Below are positions 24,301 to 36,500 of a stretch of 64,000 nucleotides of DNA, piece by piece; positions within the stretch are counted from its first letter, which is position 1, and every line of letters begins with the position of its first letter. This DNA is from Mya arenaria (taxonomy: Eukaryota > Mollusca > Bivalvia > Myida > Myidae): NCBI RefSeq assembly GCF_026914265.1, contig NC_069125.1:71750046-71814045 (forward strand), written 5' to 3'. The notes beneath the pieces were generated by a model. It was not told the origin of the DNA. It worked only from the letters and a program-made list of their open reading frames with translations, and ran no database searches. Both the position numbers and the translations under genes were made by a program.

Positions 24301-26072
24301 GGCTTAACGGTCTTTGCTCCATATAACTTGAGGCAAGTGTGGCTTTACGGTCTTTGCTCCATATAACTTGAGGCAAGTGTGGCTTTACGGTCTTTGCTCC
24401 ATTGAGCTGGAGCAAGTGTGGATTCACGGTCTTTTCTCCATTGAGCTGGAGCAAGTGTGGCTTTACGGTCCTTGCTCCATTGAGCTGGAGCAAGTGTGGA
24501 TTCACGGTCTTTTCTCCATTGAGCTGGAGCAAGTGTGGCTTTACGGTCTTTGCTCCATTGAGCTGGAGTAAGTGTGGCTTTACGGTCTTTGCTCCATTGA
24601 GCTGGAGCAAGAGTGGATTCACGGTCTTTGCTCCATTGAACTGGAGTCAATTGAGATTTTAAGGTTTTTGTTCCATTGAACTGGAATCAAGTGGGGCTTT
24701 AATGTAGGTGATCCATTCAAATGGAGATACGGTCTTTGCTCATTGAACTTGATGCAATTGTGGTTACACGGTCTTTGCTCCATTGAACTTGAGTAAAGTA
24801 TGGCTTCACGGTCTTTGCTCCATTGATCTGGAGTCAATTGAGGTTATAAGGTTTTTGTTTCATTGAACTGGAATCAAGTGAGGCTTTAATGTAGGTGATC
24901 CATTCAAATGGAGATACGGTCTTTGCTCATTGAACTTGATGCAATTGTGGCTACACGGTCTTTGCTCCATTGAACTGGGGTAAAGTATGGCTTCACGGTC
25001 TATGCTCCATTAAACTGTAGTCGAGTATGGCAAAACGGTCTTTGTTCTTTTGACTCCATTGCACTGGAGTCATGTGTGGCTATAAGGTCTTTGATAATTG
25101 AACTGGAGTCAAGTGTGGTTATACAGTCTTTGCTCCATTGGACTTGATGCAATTGTGGCTATAAGGTCTTTGCTCCATTGAAATGAAGCAAGTGTGGATT
25201 CACGGTATTTGCTCCATTGAGCTGGAGCAAGTGTGGCTTCACGGTCTTTGCTCCATTGAAGCGTTTACATGTCGCCTTTTTTGAATAGCCATTCATAATA
25301 AAGGTCAATTATGTGACTCTGATTTTTTACTTAAAATTGTTAATTGCTTGTCTGTTTACTCTTCCAAAATTCAACCGCTGATTGCAATACGCGTAATTAT
25401 AACATTATCTATCGCTGCAATTTATTTATAAGACAATACGTACGTCCACATAAAGACTGATTTACATAAGTGTTCTTGCATTCTTGCTGCATAATCAAGT
25501 ACGAAATTCAATGTGAATACCAGGCAATGCAAGACTGGACTTCATCTCCATAATAAGGCTAAACCGCATCCATTATACTAATCCGATTGTGTCTGCAGAG
25601 TGCTGGAAGAGACGTTACACAGGCGGGCGCCGCGTGACTCGCTGGACTCGAGCGCTGAGGCCGTCCTGTATGGCAGCAAGAATGCAGCGCTCGATACCAT
25701 AGCAACATTATTTGCAAATTCACGCGTCAAACCAGACACGACAAGGGACAGATTTGTAGTAAGTTTAGGTAGCTTCTTAAAGAAGCATTTAAGAATAAAT
25801 TTTGAAGGACACTTATTCCCTTGGTAGACGTTTCTTGTTTTCAGACATACACGCTAAAGCTGTCTTCCAAACAGCCCAATAGATATTACGATGAGTAAAT
25901 CTGCATCTTAAGAAAGACATAATAAAGTTTATTAGTTAGTTCTCGTAAGTAACATTGTAATTAAATAAAATGAAGTTAGACATAACTCTCACCAGGGCCA
26001 ACGTTTTTTTTTCAGGATTCACGAGAATGGGGCGATACCTTTGATGACTATGGGAGTGAGAATGGACTTTAA
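10764..26072 (+). CDS. small secreted protein / candidate prohormone, 3 coding exons
   Basis: Exons 10764-10846, 25599-25758 and 26016-26072 join in frame (phases 2 and 0) into 99 codons. Residues 1-23 form a hydrophobic signal peptide (starts MYRFAYVTILLF). The mature part has an HRR basic site followed by APRDS, an Ala/Leu-rich middle with VLYGSKNAALDT, and an acidic tail ending SENGL and TAA. An alternative first coding exon (10918-11027) also joins in phase and would give 107 residues with another hydrophobic leader. Length, leader and dibasic site suggest a neuropeptide or hormone precursor, but I recognise no family. The first intron is about 14.6 kb and holds three minisatellites. Further small exons inside it cannot be excluded. 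Confidence 0.5.
10918..11027 (+). CDS. peptide gene, alternative leader exon
   Basis: It follows a TTGGTTGCAG acceptor and ends at a strong GTGA|GTAAGT donor. Spliced behind exon 10764-10846 it would hit a stop at once. Read from its own ATG at 10921 it gives MPTWLTWER, a run of Leu/Val, then CHTRPRRRFC, and ends in phase 2, exactly matching the acceptor at 25599. It could be the true first coding exon, an alternative one, or GTT-repeat noise. Confidence 0.35.
11028..12305. other. intronic stretch without recognisable features
   Basis: AT-rich first-intron sequence of the peptide gene. No exon or repeat array was seen. Confidence 0.45.
12306..12359. repeat. (AT)n microsatellite
   Basis: About 25 uninterrupted TA dinucleotides follow an A run. 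Confidence 0.97.
12362..12474. repeat. inverted repeat, 36-bp arms
   Basis: AGATTAAAGGCCTAAGGACC at the left (arm 12362-12397) pairs with GTCCTTGCACCTTTAATCT at the right (12439-12474), with AGAATTACA/TGTAATTCT inside. It sits between the AT microsatellite and the 44-bp minisatellite and is probably a small MITE. Confidence 0.75.
12498..13105. repeat. 44-bp minisatellite, about 14 copies
   Basis: The unit joins GGCTGCCAGTTTCCTTTGTA and ATGATATTATCCGCATCATA plus TTTT. Some copies are 39 bp with a GGCGTAGTTTCC variant. Open plus frames at 12499-13000 are repeat artefacts. Confidence 0.95.
13106..15013. other. intronic stretch without recognisable features
   Basis: AT-rich, with no supported exon on either strand. 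Confidence 0.4.
15014..15343 (+). repeat. long diverged duplication, copy 1
   Basis: This block matches 17939-18258 in the same order. Shared anchors include CATGTCCTAAATCAAAT, GTCATGCTAAGCAAACTCAA and CGCCCTG.CTGATAAAA. It is not flanked by obvious TIRs and is non-coding. Confidence 0.8.
15344..17938. other. intronic stretch between the duplicated blocks
   Basis: No supported exon. Open frames on both strands at 17142-17498 are AT-rich and lack splice or domain support. Confidence 0.4.
17939..18258 (+). repeat. long diverged duplication, copy 2
   Basis: The partner of 15014-15343, about 2.9 kb downstream in direct orientation. The copies share segments such as TCTATCCTTTGTTAC and TTGTCATGCTAAGCAAACTC, separated by indels. 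Confidence 0.8.
18316..19915. repeat. 35-bp minisatellite, about 46 copies
   Basis: The unit is TGTAGTTCGGTGGGAGATAT followed by CCATACCTTCAACTA. Two variants coexist: CCATACCTTCAACTATG dominates the first half, and CCTTACTTTTAACTCTG is clustered at 18905-19440 and near 19790-19900. Confidence 0.97.
19950..22880. other. intronic stretch between minisatellites
   Basis: No exon, RNA gene or repeat array could be supported on either strand. Confidence 0.4.
22885..25258. repeat. 40/39-bp minisatellite, about 59 copies in three zones
   Basis: The common core is ACGGTCTTTGC. The outer zones (22885-23060 and 24280-25258) carry CTCCATTGAACTGGAG-type units with a short palindrome. The middle zone (23060-24280) carries CCCCTTTAAACTTGAG. 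Part of the right zone has 39-bp units, which keeps one reading frame open (24402-24662 plus and minus counterparts); these are artefacts. Confidence 0.96.
24651..25025. repeat. 187-bp higher-order repeat, two copies
   Basis: Within the minisatellite, a composite block with GGCTTTAATGTAGGTGATCC and a GCTCATTGAACTTGATGC variant occurs at 24651 and again at 24838. Confidence 0.85.
25599..25758 (+). CDS. peptide gene, second coding exon
   Basis: GTGTCTGCAG| acceptor, then 53 codons plus one completing base: VLEETLHRRAPRDS at the start and VKPDTTRDRFV at the end. GC content is clearly higher than the flanks. The end is a GTA|GTAAGT donor; using the GTAGTA three bases earlier drops one Val and keeps frame. 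Confidence 0.6.
26016..26072 (+). CDS. peptide gene, terminal exon
   Basis: A T-rich TTTTTTTTTCAG acceptor is followed by 18 acidic codons (DSREWGDTFDDYGSENGL) and TAA. An ATTAAA at 26346-26351 could be the poly(A) signal. Confidence 0.6.
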   Translation, partial: DSREWGDTFDDYGSENGL

Positions 26073-26714
26073 TACACACTAGTCGTGGATGTATCAGTAT
26101 TTCCTTTTCTTGAGTAAATACACAAAACCTTATTCCTACAGGTGATGATGGACACTACATAGCACACTTGTGTTTGTGATATGGAACTGAATTACAAACA
26201 TGTGGTAATGAATCTTACTTCAAGTGTGCATGTGGAAGATTCAAAACTTACAGTTGGTGGATGAACATACTTATTCGAAAGCACGGACATGCTTTTAAAT
26301 GGAGTAGTTTTTCATCTAACATTGTTTTCAATGCCAAAAATATTGATTAAAAAAATACGTACAACATTTTTGGTTCAGACAATGTGGACGCATCCAACAT
26401 CCAATTTACAAAACACTTGTACGCAGAGGTCAACCTACTTTTCACACGTCAAATGTTCGTTTTCAGTTACAATGTTAGCATTATTTCGTCGAACAAAATG
26501 TCCTATGACATAAAGTGTTTTCAGTGTAAGAAGAAGCGGTCATGCAATGCCTTGCACCTTGACCTTCAATGAATGAGTTTGTCTATTTTAAACAAAGTGT
26601 AATACGTTATGAATTATTGGGATATTTATTTTATGCTGTTGGACCTCGTTTGTTTCATTATTATTTTGTCTGTATATATATGTTGTTTATGTTTGTATAT
26701 TGAGTAAATATAAC

Positions 26715-27056
26715 TTAAAGCTGCACTCTCACAGATTGACCTATTTCACAACTTTTTGTCTCAAAATCAGCTAATTTTTTCATCAATGATTTCAATTCAG
26801 TCATATAAGATAAATTACAGTTAAATAGATCTCAATTGTTGGAAATATGTCGAAATTTTCCATTTTCTTAAAGCGATAGTAACGCTATAAGCCATAAAAC
26901 ATCAATTTTTGAACGTAAATATTAAAAACTGGGACCTGAGTTTTTATCAGCAGTCTTATACCACCGGTTTTCAGACATTTATGCACAATTTGTCTCATTC
27001 CAAGACAAGCAAATAAAAACTTTTCAAAACGTTCACTCTGTGAGAGTGCAGCTTAA
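26715..27056. mobile_element. MITE with TTAA ends
   Basis: The left end TTAAAGCTGCACTCTCACAG and the right end CTGTGAGAGTGCAGCTTAA are near-perfect inverted repeats about 340 bp apart. TTAA at both ends suggests a TTAA target duplication. No coding. It lies just 3' of the peptide gene. Confidence 0.88.
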
Positions 27057-28663
27057 ACAAATAATAGTAGAACCGGGGAATATAAAACGATATCTTATAA
27101 ATAAATGAGTTTTAATCAAGGAAAGTAAAAACATTTATGTCATCGGGGGCAGAATAAATTAACTAATAAACATGTCTTCTGTTTGATTAATTCTAATTAT
27201 ATATTAATTTTGAATTGCAATTGCCTTTGTATGACTTTGCATCATTATATCATCAACTAATTACTATATATTACAGCAGGTATGAGCATACAGTATTTAT
27301 TATTTGGCATTTATTTGGTCCTTCACAAATCTAATTATTCTAGTGAAAAAATAACAACGTATTGATAGAAAGTTCAAACTTCACTTTTGTTAGGTTCATT
27401 GGAATTTTGGGATTATATTTATTGATCATAATAGTAATAATTATGGCAATAATCTTTTTTAAATAGTTTTATCAATAGTTTAAAATTTATTAAAAATGTA
27501 AAACAAAAGCAGAAATTCATATTGATATTTCAAAACAAACTAATAGTTAATGTCGAATTGTCGCTCTATTCCTACTGTCGATGTTGATATGTTCTGAATT
27601 GCTTAAACTGAAATATGTGTGAATATAAGGATTAACAACAATAAAACCAATTAAAGGACGATGTTATTGCTCACTCTCCGTCTTGCTAAAACAATTTGCT
27701 TTACGAAATAATTCACATAGTCAAAAATGGAATTAAGGGTAAGACAATTATTAAACACGTAATCAGAAAAAGGATACACTCAACAGTACCGCAACTAGTT
27801 GAAACCCAACAGGTTCTTTTGGCGGTATAACGTGGTCATTTCATGAACTTAACAATTCGCGAGTTCAACTATTTCAACTACACAAATTCGCGATTTCACA
27901 ATTTCAAATTCACGCATTCGCGATTTAACGATTTCACTATTATGGTACTTGCTATAATACCAACATGCACTGTCGTATGACAAACTGAATTTGCTTGAGA
28001 TGAAACTATTTTCTACATTTTGAGAAACTGTCTGCAATATAAGCGCATACTGGTACCGTTATACAATTGTATTAAAGTACATGTATGTTCTAATTGTCCA
28101 CACTTTAAACTTTGAAACCAAGAAGAAGGATCTAGATCTATTCTGTACCGCCTAGCAGAAGGTTGAGATGCATGTGTGTAAAACTAATTTGAAAGTGCTT
28201 ACTCGGTCAAATCATTTTCTAATCTGCATATTTTCGGACATTAGAATTAACGTGCACACAAGATCATTAACCAGCAGACAACAGTTCACACAAATGTCAA
28301 AGTCAGGGTCTTCTACGGCAGCTTGTATCTACTTTGATTATGGAACATTGAGTGGTACACGACGGCGACGCCATTCAAGACAGATTTAGATACAAAAAAG
28401 CAACCACACAAGAAATAACAGAATTGTTTTTAAAACAAAACCGCTAAATTATAATACATAAGAAATAGATTAAAACATTAATAGATAGCTCGAAAGTCCA
28501 GTTAGGAAACTTTCGATCAGGTAGAACATTTTTTCTTTTTTGTCAAGAGTTTTGAAGTCCAAGGATCACAACACATACAAATTGGGTTTGTTTTTTTCGC
28601 GCTTCTGTATAACGTTCAACACATAATTGATTGCTGGGAGGCTAATACATTCGTAGGTTGTTT
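27057..28663. other. intergenic stretch; degenerate ATTCGCGATTT repeats at 27842-27945
   Basis: The only structure seen is a short degenerate tandem repeat around 27842-27945 with ATTCGCGATTT-like words every ~20-35 bases. No exon is supported. Confidence 0.45.
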
Positions 28664-28876
28664 TTATTCGACGTCCGATGGTGCCACGTACGGAGTCCCT
28701 TTTCCAGACTTTACACAATCCAACAAAGAGTGTGAAAAGTCTACATTCTTGATCTGATAGCCTAGCCCATAGCTACATATATTATCAGTGTTTATTCCGC
28801 TGAGACAATCTTTCTCCGAATAATCAAATCGGCAGCAAGGAAATATAACGTATGTTTCGCCGTCAAATTGACGCAT
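28664..28876 (-). CDS. unassigned Cys-containing ORF, possible terminal exon
   Basis: A 70-codon frame from an ATG at 28876 (MRQFDGETYVIFPCCRFDY at the start) has five cysteines and ends VAPSDVE. Its TAA stop lies inside an AATAAA hexamer. Composition is more protein-like than neighbouring frames, but no upstream exon, acceptor or family was identified. It may be a terminal exon, a pseudogene fragment or chance. Confidence 0.22.
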   Translation of the reverse strand: MRQFDGETYVIFPCCRFDYSEKDCLSGINTDNICSYGLGYQIKNVDFSHSLLDCVKSGKGTPYVAPSDVE

Positions 28877-29791
28877 GTGTCAGATGTTAGCCATGACCAT
28901 GTAAAATGCAGTCATATACTGTATAATGGTGTGTGATAATTTTGTATTGTGATATATTGCAACTTCATTTGAAGCGCAATAGAGGTCTCTGAAAATCTAA
29001 TGTTATCCCCTGATGGTGTTTTTATCTGTTAACTAACATATATTCATCTTTATCTTATACGCTTGTAGCTCATAAAAGGGTTCTGTAGCGCGCTGGAACC
29101 ACCCCTGACTGCATAGTGTACATGTTCAAATAATATCCATTGCCATCAATTTGCCATTTCGTTTTGCGAAAAAAGTGCCACTTTTTCACCAATATAGACC
29201 GATTTCTAGACTATTCAAAATGTAAAAACAAATACTTTATAAAACATACATATTGAAAAAAATCATTTTTCAATTAAATTAGACGAAACTAATCCTTAGA
29301 ATCTTTCAAAGGTTTGAGCCAGATGGATGGTAATGGAACTGATGTATGAGTGATAAAGATTATTTCAAATTCCATTTTTGGTTTAGTTTTCCGCTTGCGC
29401 TGTTAATATTTAAACATGTTTCCCATTTATAGCAAACATCTTTACACAACATCTTGTTTGTGGAGTTCTAATTTATTGTTTAACTTTCAAGAAATTGTCG
29501 TTAATTTAACCAGTCGCGTTTTATGTGCATAAACATACAAATTGTATAAATAATGTTGTATAAATAATGTTGCACCGCCCTAGCATCTGGCATTTTTCGT
29601 CAATAAAAAAGGAATTCATTGTCAGAAATACCTGACTCGGTTCCGTAATGAAATGTGCATTAATTTTAATTACAGAATAGACAGCATTCGCTGATATAAA
29701 ACACTAAAAACAGGTACCAGCTCAATTCGACCTTTTAAAAAGCCCTTATGTATTCTTGGAAAGTTTGTGAATAATTGCAACTGTTTTACAG

Positions 29792-29890
29792 CCTAGTATA
29801 AACAACAATGATAGCAGAACAGAAATGGTTCAACGACGCTTACCCGACCCAGATAATTATGTGATTTTCATTGGTAAAGTCTGCATTCAG
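29792..29890 (+). CDS. candidate orphan exon
   Basis: A TGTTTTACAG acceptor and a CAG|GTAATA donor bracket 33 open codons containing VQRRLPDPDNYVIFIGKVC. No partner exons or family were found, so this is only a candidate. Confidence 0.2.
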
Positions 29891-30437
29891 GTAATAAAAC
29901 ATTTTTCATTTTAAGTATACACTGTAATTAATTTTCTATATAGCAGTTTGTTTAACATTTTTATATCAGCCATTACATTACTTGATGCCTTCTGCAATTT
30001 GGAAAGTAAACAGACCTAGTATTTTACCATCAATTACAATCAGCAGGTTTCCCTACAATAACAGGGAAGAACTCGAATCATGTTATACGTTAACGTCGAT
30101 GTCAATATTCATCCAATTCGAACAATTTAATTCAAACCATTGTATGTTTCACATACTGTAGAACCAGGTTTTTTTTCTTTAGAATTGAGCCATCATTCGA
30201 TAAAGGAATTCGATTTTCATGACACAAATGTATGCATGAAAACAGCATTCACGTGTATCCGACCTTGGAATTAAAGTGAATGATACACCCAATATTTACA
30301 GGAGATGATCACATGGTCACACGATTATGCGAAAAGCACAACAATAGGATTCCAGCTATATTGCATTTATTCATCACATTAATTACATGCTGAACTTAAT
30401 TCTTAAAGATATTTCAATACATGTATTTAATTATACA

Positions 30438-30443
30438 TTTATT
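30438..30443 (-). terminator. likely poly(A) signal of the DUF3011-like gene
   Basis: AATAAA on the minus strand, about 60 bases after the stop at 30503-30505. A second one lies at 30366-30371. Confidence 0.45.
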
Positions 30444-30502
30444 TTCAAAGTATGTGACTGAAGTAAAGACAATTGTGTTGGTATCACCAGTGTGACCCTG
30501 TT

Positions 30503-30593
30503 TTAGGTGTAGAATACCCTAAAGGTGGCGCTACAGTTGTCCGTTACCCAGATACCCTTCTTGTCCCGACCCCAGGACTTGTTCTCCGTGCAC
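30503..30593 (-). CDS. DUF3011-like gene exon 7 (domain 2, second half, stop)
   Basis: CGTTCCAG| acceptor; CTENKSWGRDKKGIWVTDNC then SATFRVFYT and TAA. It is clearly homologous to exon 5. Confidence 0.87.
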
Positions 30594-33500
30594 CTGGAAC
30601 GAAGACGAAACAGATACAGTTGCAATTTAGATGACATGGTACAGATTGATTGGTAAACACTGGTCGCCTGTACGCACATAAACCACTATAATATTCAAAA
30701 CGACGATGAATGGATGCTTTCAGATGGATTTAGACGCAAACAAAGACACCAGCGCTGATGACAACGGAGCTTTACTATCACGTATAACACTACTTCCGAA
30801 AATTAATCGTGTTCAATAATATTATACGACACCCCGTCGCCATAGGTTTGGAATCTTTCTTATGACATGCTTTGTAATTTACATCCTTAAATTTGCCAAA
30901 TATGTGTTTTCTTAATCCATCTTCGGTTTCGCAAGGTTTATAGGTTTAACCATTGGGCATTACAGCGGCCAGGTTCTGGAGATTGTTTCCATAATGATTT
31001 GGCAGAACTCAGCTGCACTTGAGTGTATGATGTCATGTATTACCAGTGAAGGACAGCGGTCTGATAAGTGTGGCAATGTCTTTATATTATCAAATCTCAA
31101 ACTCAATCTTAACTCATTTTACCATAAAACATCAAAATTTATTAAAAAAAATTATGATTTTACACATTAGAAAACCGCATTCTATCATTGAATATGTTGA
31201 TTTAAATCTTTGGTCTAGATTCCAAGGGAAAAATATTCTTCAGCCAAAAATGTACTTGAGTACAATTCATTGCCTTTTAACAATTACTCAAGTATATTTT
31301 TGCTCTTGAATTAGTTTTCTTTGAAATATTGTCAAAATCTTTCAATAACATATTCTATGAGAAAATACATTTTCAAAAAGTATAAAAACATACAAGATTT
31401 TGAACAATACAATACTTTTATGTTGTCAAATGAGTTGAGATTGAGACTTAACTTGAGTATTTTCGTGATATTGGGGCCAGGTACGTTGGTAATATGCTTG
31501 ATCTTGAATCCATATTAGGTATACAAAAGTACAGAAGTTATTTCGACTGTTTTTGTTTTGAATTTTGTTAAAGATGGCACACATATTAATATATATGCAA
31601 AGCTTTGAACCAATGCTTCTTTTTCATTCCAAATTAATAGTAAAGTTATGTAACACGGACACGTCCATAATGCCATGAAGGACAGCTTAATTTATATTCC
31701 AATGTTGTTCATAAACAAATATTAAAATTTCTCAGAAAAAAATGATAACATATGAAAACTGAAAAGTTCATAATTTAAGACATTTGATAACATTTTATAG
31801 TACCTTGTATTGGATATAATGATACTTGCAATAAACCTATCAGGAAATTTCGGCTGTATAGCAACACAATTTACAAATCTCTAAACTCCGTCATAGAGCT
31901 TTATTATGTTGAGTTAGCTTTCAGTCTTGTCTAGTTCAATTCTAAATATTTGACAAATAATACAAGGATTTGAAAGCTTTAATTTCATTTGCAGGCAGAA
32001 GTGTCCTTTTAAAGATGTTTAATTTCTTTACTTTGAGAACGGTTACAAATTCTAGGAATTACTGAAAATTGAAGACAGTGGTAAATGTGACTTGGTGTTA
32101 CATTGTTAGCAAAGATCAGCACATGATACTTTTGTAATTATTGCTAACTGGATTTCGGAAAATATATGTATATCACATGTCTCCTCTTTCAAATGCGTAT
32201 CTAATTCGCCCCTATCTCGAATGTCTATGTAAAACCTAATGATGACAAAACAACAGTCAACCTCCGTGGAGAGCCCAACTGATGACAATATGTTGTTAGT
32301 GTGGAAGCCCCGGGGTATTCGTCTGACACTCGAAGAATACAACAGAGGAATGGCTGATTGTTTCATCTAATGACAATCATTGACTAAGATGTGTGCTTCC
32401 CGAAATCCGTGCCTATAACAGCGTTGTATCAAACACTTGTGGTGATTACTCATGCACGCGAATGCCATACGTTAGAGGACATTTATTTTCTGCGATGATT
32501 GTTAAGGAAAACACAAGAACAAATGATATAATGTGTAGGTGGGTTATTATTGTTAAACACCTTTTCCAGCCTCATTTTTTTTTTTTTTTGTAAAATGCGT
32601 TTTTTGTATGACGAAATAAAGTGTGGCAAATCATTAGAAGTGTTAAAACTAAAATACTGACGGCTGGAATCATTCAACAAATGCTGAAAAATGCTCAAAC
32701 ACGTCTTTGAAGTCCACGATTTTGAATAGCGTTAGTAACGCAATTCAACAAAAAGCTGAAACGTTAAGTTATCCTAGTGTGTGTTTACGAGTCATTGTGG
32801 GCGTTAGGTTTTGTTGTCAGTGTTCATTGACTGTACCTGCGGGGGTTCGCATTCCAATAAAACCAGAATATCTTGTTATGCTTTAAGTGAATTTTGTTCA
32901 GCAATTTCGGAACAAAGAGTGAAATATTAATAAGTATGGTCAGATGCATAACCGGGAAAAAATCGGTGCGAGTCTGTTTAAAAACAGAGACGTTAAAAAG
33001 AAAAAAAACTTTAAATAATCAGTACAATCGATCACATTTCAGACGTTAAACTCGACGTTAATTTATTGACATTTCTTAACATCATGATGAATAATTGTAT
33101 TTGTTTTAAAACCATTTTCGGAGTGAGATTATTGGAAGTGTTTGCCTGACCTGCCTGTGCCGTAGCTCCAGAGCATGGTAACTTTGATGATAACGTGAAC
33201 CCCTCGTAGCTGGTACGGGCATTCATGACGTCGTGACGTCGACATGCAGTTCATAGTCATGGGTTCCGTTTCTCCTAGAAAATACGTCACTAAAAGTTAC
33301 TGAAAACTAAGAGGAGTATACGGCTCATGGTTTTTAAGTTTTAAATCGTTATTGGTAGTAGACCTGTGGTATAACTTATTCTTGCAGATCAGACTTTTGC
33401 CAGTGTAGAGATAGATTTTAGGGGAATTAAACTGTTAGTGCGCTGCTCGTAATCAGGACGCTCGAGATAGTTTTGTTAAGATAGATCTAGCTATCTACAA

Positions 33501-36500
33501 TTCACTAGTTTTTATTTCTTCATGACGTCACGCGAAAATTGGTCAGATAACGTATTTTAAGGGAGTGTTTCCAATGAAAACATATTGAATTCAAATTCAA
33601 TACAAATTTATGTGAACTCTAGAAAATGGACACATGTAAGCACGGATACTATTTAATCAGTGTCCAAAGTAACAGCAAACGTTAAGTCCGTCTCTAAAGG
33701 ACGGTATTTATCACGATTTGGCCTTAAAACTAACGCCCCACACATGTTGCTAGCTATAAAATACGAATAATACGCATGTAAAACCAGCACTAAAATCGCA
33801 CGATAAATATTTATTGATATACTATAAAAATACAATCATATTTGCTGCGCTTATAATGCACACACATTCAGAAGTACACTGTCAGTGGAAAAATATGTCA
33901 ATGTTATTCACAAAAGATACCAAATTGGTGGCCATAGAAATGAATTCATGCCTTAAATTTCAGCGTATATTATAAAACCTTACCAGGAACGTACTCGATA
34001 ATAGCCAATACACTTACATTAACTCATGTATTTTATTCATATCATATTTTTGTAATGATGTTAATTTTAGGTGCCTGGTAACTCTAAATTATGTTGGCAT
34101 CTTTCGAAAGTTCTTCTTTAAGTAGAAGTAGAATGATAATATGTAAAACTTAAACAGAAACAATTATATAGCATACTTGATTTTTTAGCCTTAAAATATT
34201 ACAAAAAAGGTTTTCAGCTCAAATAAAGAACAAACAAATAAAGTGCAATAACTGTATCTGTAATGCACCAGTTAATTGTAAAGGTCCGGGGAATAGCCGG
34301 GACTTTGACTTTCGGTCCAACCAACCCCAGGTAAAATCCCCGCCCTGCGGGGACGAACTGATGGTTAAACCCCGGCCAAATGCCCCCGCATCCCAGAGAC
34401 TCTATATAAGGCCCAATCTCCGCTATATTTGGCGCTATGACAAAACCACCGCGGTCACCCGGCCCTGCGGGGGCACCTGGAAGGTCAAAACACGGCCCTT
34501 TTCCCCGGCTATCCCCGGTATACCCCCGGACCTGGGGGGCCGTGGTTACAATTGATTGGTGCATAATGTGTGCGTGAGCATTATTGTTTTTGTATATACG
34601 TGTATCGTATCAAAATGCATAGAATTGTTGTATAGGTTGAGAATTTAAAAAATAAATGAGAACAAATCTTTATCTATTATATGTAACGTATTAATTATCA
34701 GTAAGAAACACGTTTTCAAATGATACCAATATTAACCAGGCGTAACACATGTTACATTACAGCCAATGGCGGCACAGTTAAACGAAGAGCTTATTTGTAC
34801 AGTGTATACCTTAAATACGACTAAGGTACAACCATGCATGTTGATGGGCACGTAGTGTCGACCATGTCAAATTAATTCAGTCGGGCGTTACCTTTCTCGT
34901 AGCAGACGAGGAATTTGGCCCTGCAGCCATAGTTCACCCAGATCTCGGATCCTCCAATAATGCCGAAATTCTCCTTGGCACCAACATTACACTTGTTCTT
35001 GGAGGTGGGATACTCAGTCTTCACCCGTACCTGTGTCAGAAAATGACGGGGTAGGTTTAGTCCTGGTTGAGAGACAAACACAGGAACAGTTCTTCTACTT
35101 AAGTGATTGGTTAACTCTATCGTTATCCAGATGTGTATATAAACACAAAACTATGGCTCTGATCGCCACTTTCAGAGGCCTACATGAAACACATGAAAGT
35201 CTACAAGAAATAAGTCATACATATTACACATGGACGAGTCAAGAATAAAACATGGATGCCATAGTATTATGGCATTTACTATTACAGAACCGTTAGCCTT
35301 GCATATGCGTGTTTCACCTCTGTGATTTTGATGGCCCCAGCCACGGAGCACTCCCGGTAGACCTTGCGGGTACAGCTGAGGCAGTTCATCTCTACTGATT
35401 CACCGGGACATCGGAACTCCTGTGGCGGGAAATAAACATTGGCTGGATATAATAGTATCAAAGTCGGCCTAGACGAAAATAAGTCTCCTGCCGGAAAGCA
35501 ATTTACACATTTTTGAAGCGTTGATTTGATGTATTTCAGAAGATAAAAGTGCTGTCATTGGCCATAAGTAGGTTCACACATCAAAGCCAATCTTCTGTAA
35601 GCATCAGTATCGGCCACGACAGTCACGATCAATTTACATTTATATCGTCACATCAATGGTGGCTGTATTCTCGACCCACTTCAATGAATGCCACAATGCC
35701 AATGACAGTTGAGTATGCACGTACATGAATAGTATGCAAACGTATAAAGTATAAGAAGCTAGAGCTGTGTTAAGTTGAACAAACGACATTCGACATTCAA
35801 TATTAAAATAAGGGTATAAACGACATTCCCGAAATGCTGTAAGCAGCATAAGCGACATCCATAACATTCACGATATTGGTGACATTCACGACATTCGCAA
35901 GAGCCACGACAATCCCACAATTCACGACATTCGCAAGAGTCACGACAATCCCACAATTCACGACATTCGCAACATTCACGTACCAGCACCACATTGGAAA
36001 TTCGACATTTAATATAGAAATGTCGTACTGGCACGACACTAGACATTCAAAGAAAATGTCGTGCGTTGGACATTCGATATTCGAACAATGAGTAAATGAA
36101 CTTTTGATGTCTGGAACGCCCACGACCCAGGGTTTAATCAAATTTTATTCTGATGGTATTAAGACAACATATTTGCAGTCTGTCTAAATTCCCTAAATGT
36201 GCCCCCACCAACCACAACAAAAACATTGATTTTGTTGATGCCTGGAATGTCAAGAATGAAACGAATGTTGTAAATGCCGTGAATATTGTGAATGCTGCAA
36301 ATATCGTGAATGCTGCGAATGTCAAGATTCTTCCCAATGAAATGATATCGCGAATGATGTCTTGAATGTTGTAAATCATGCGAATGTTGTGAGTGTCAAG
36401 AATGTCTTTAACATAGTGAACGTCGTTAGTGAATGTCGTGTATATTGAAAATGTCGTGAGTTTGCAAATGTCGTGAGTATTGCAAATGTCGCGAGTGTTA

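Noticed and set aside
24293..24837. Repeated frames on both strands (SWSKCGFTVF and complement)
   Set aside because: 39-bp units are a multiple of three, so frames stay open by periodicity.
34214..34564. 116-codon minus frame with Gly/Pro-rich sequence, similar to frames at 56618-56836
   Set aside because: Both lie inside the two copies of the GC-rich MITE; similarity is due to the element, and frames differ between copies.
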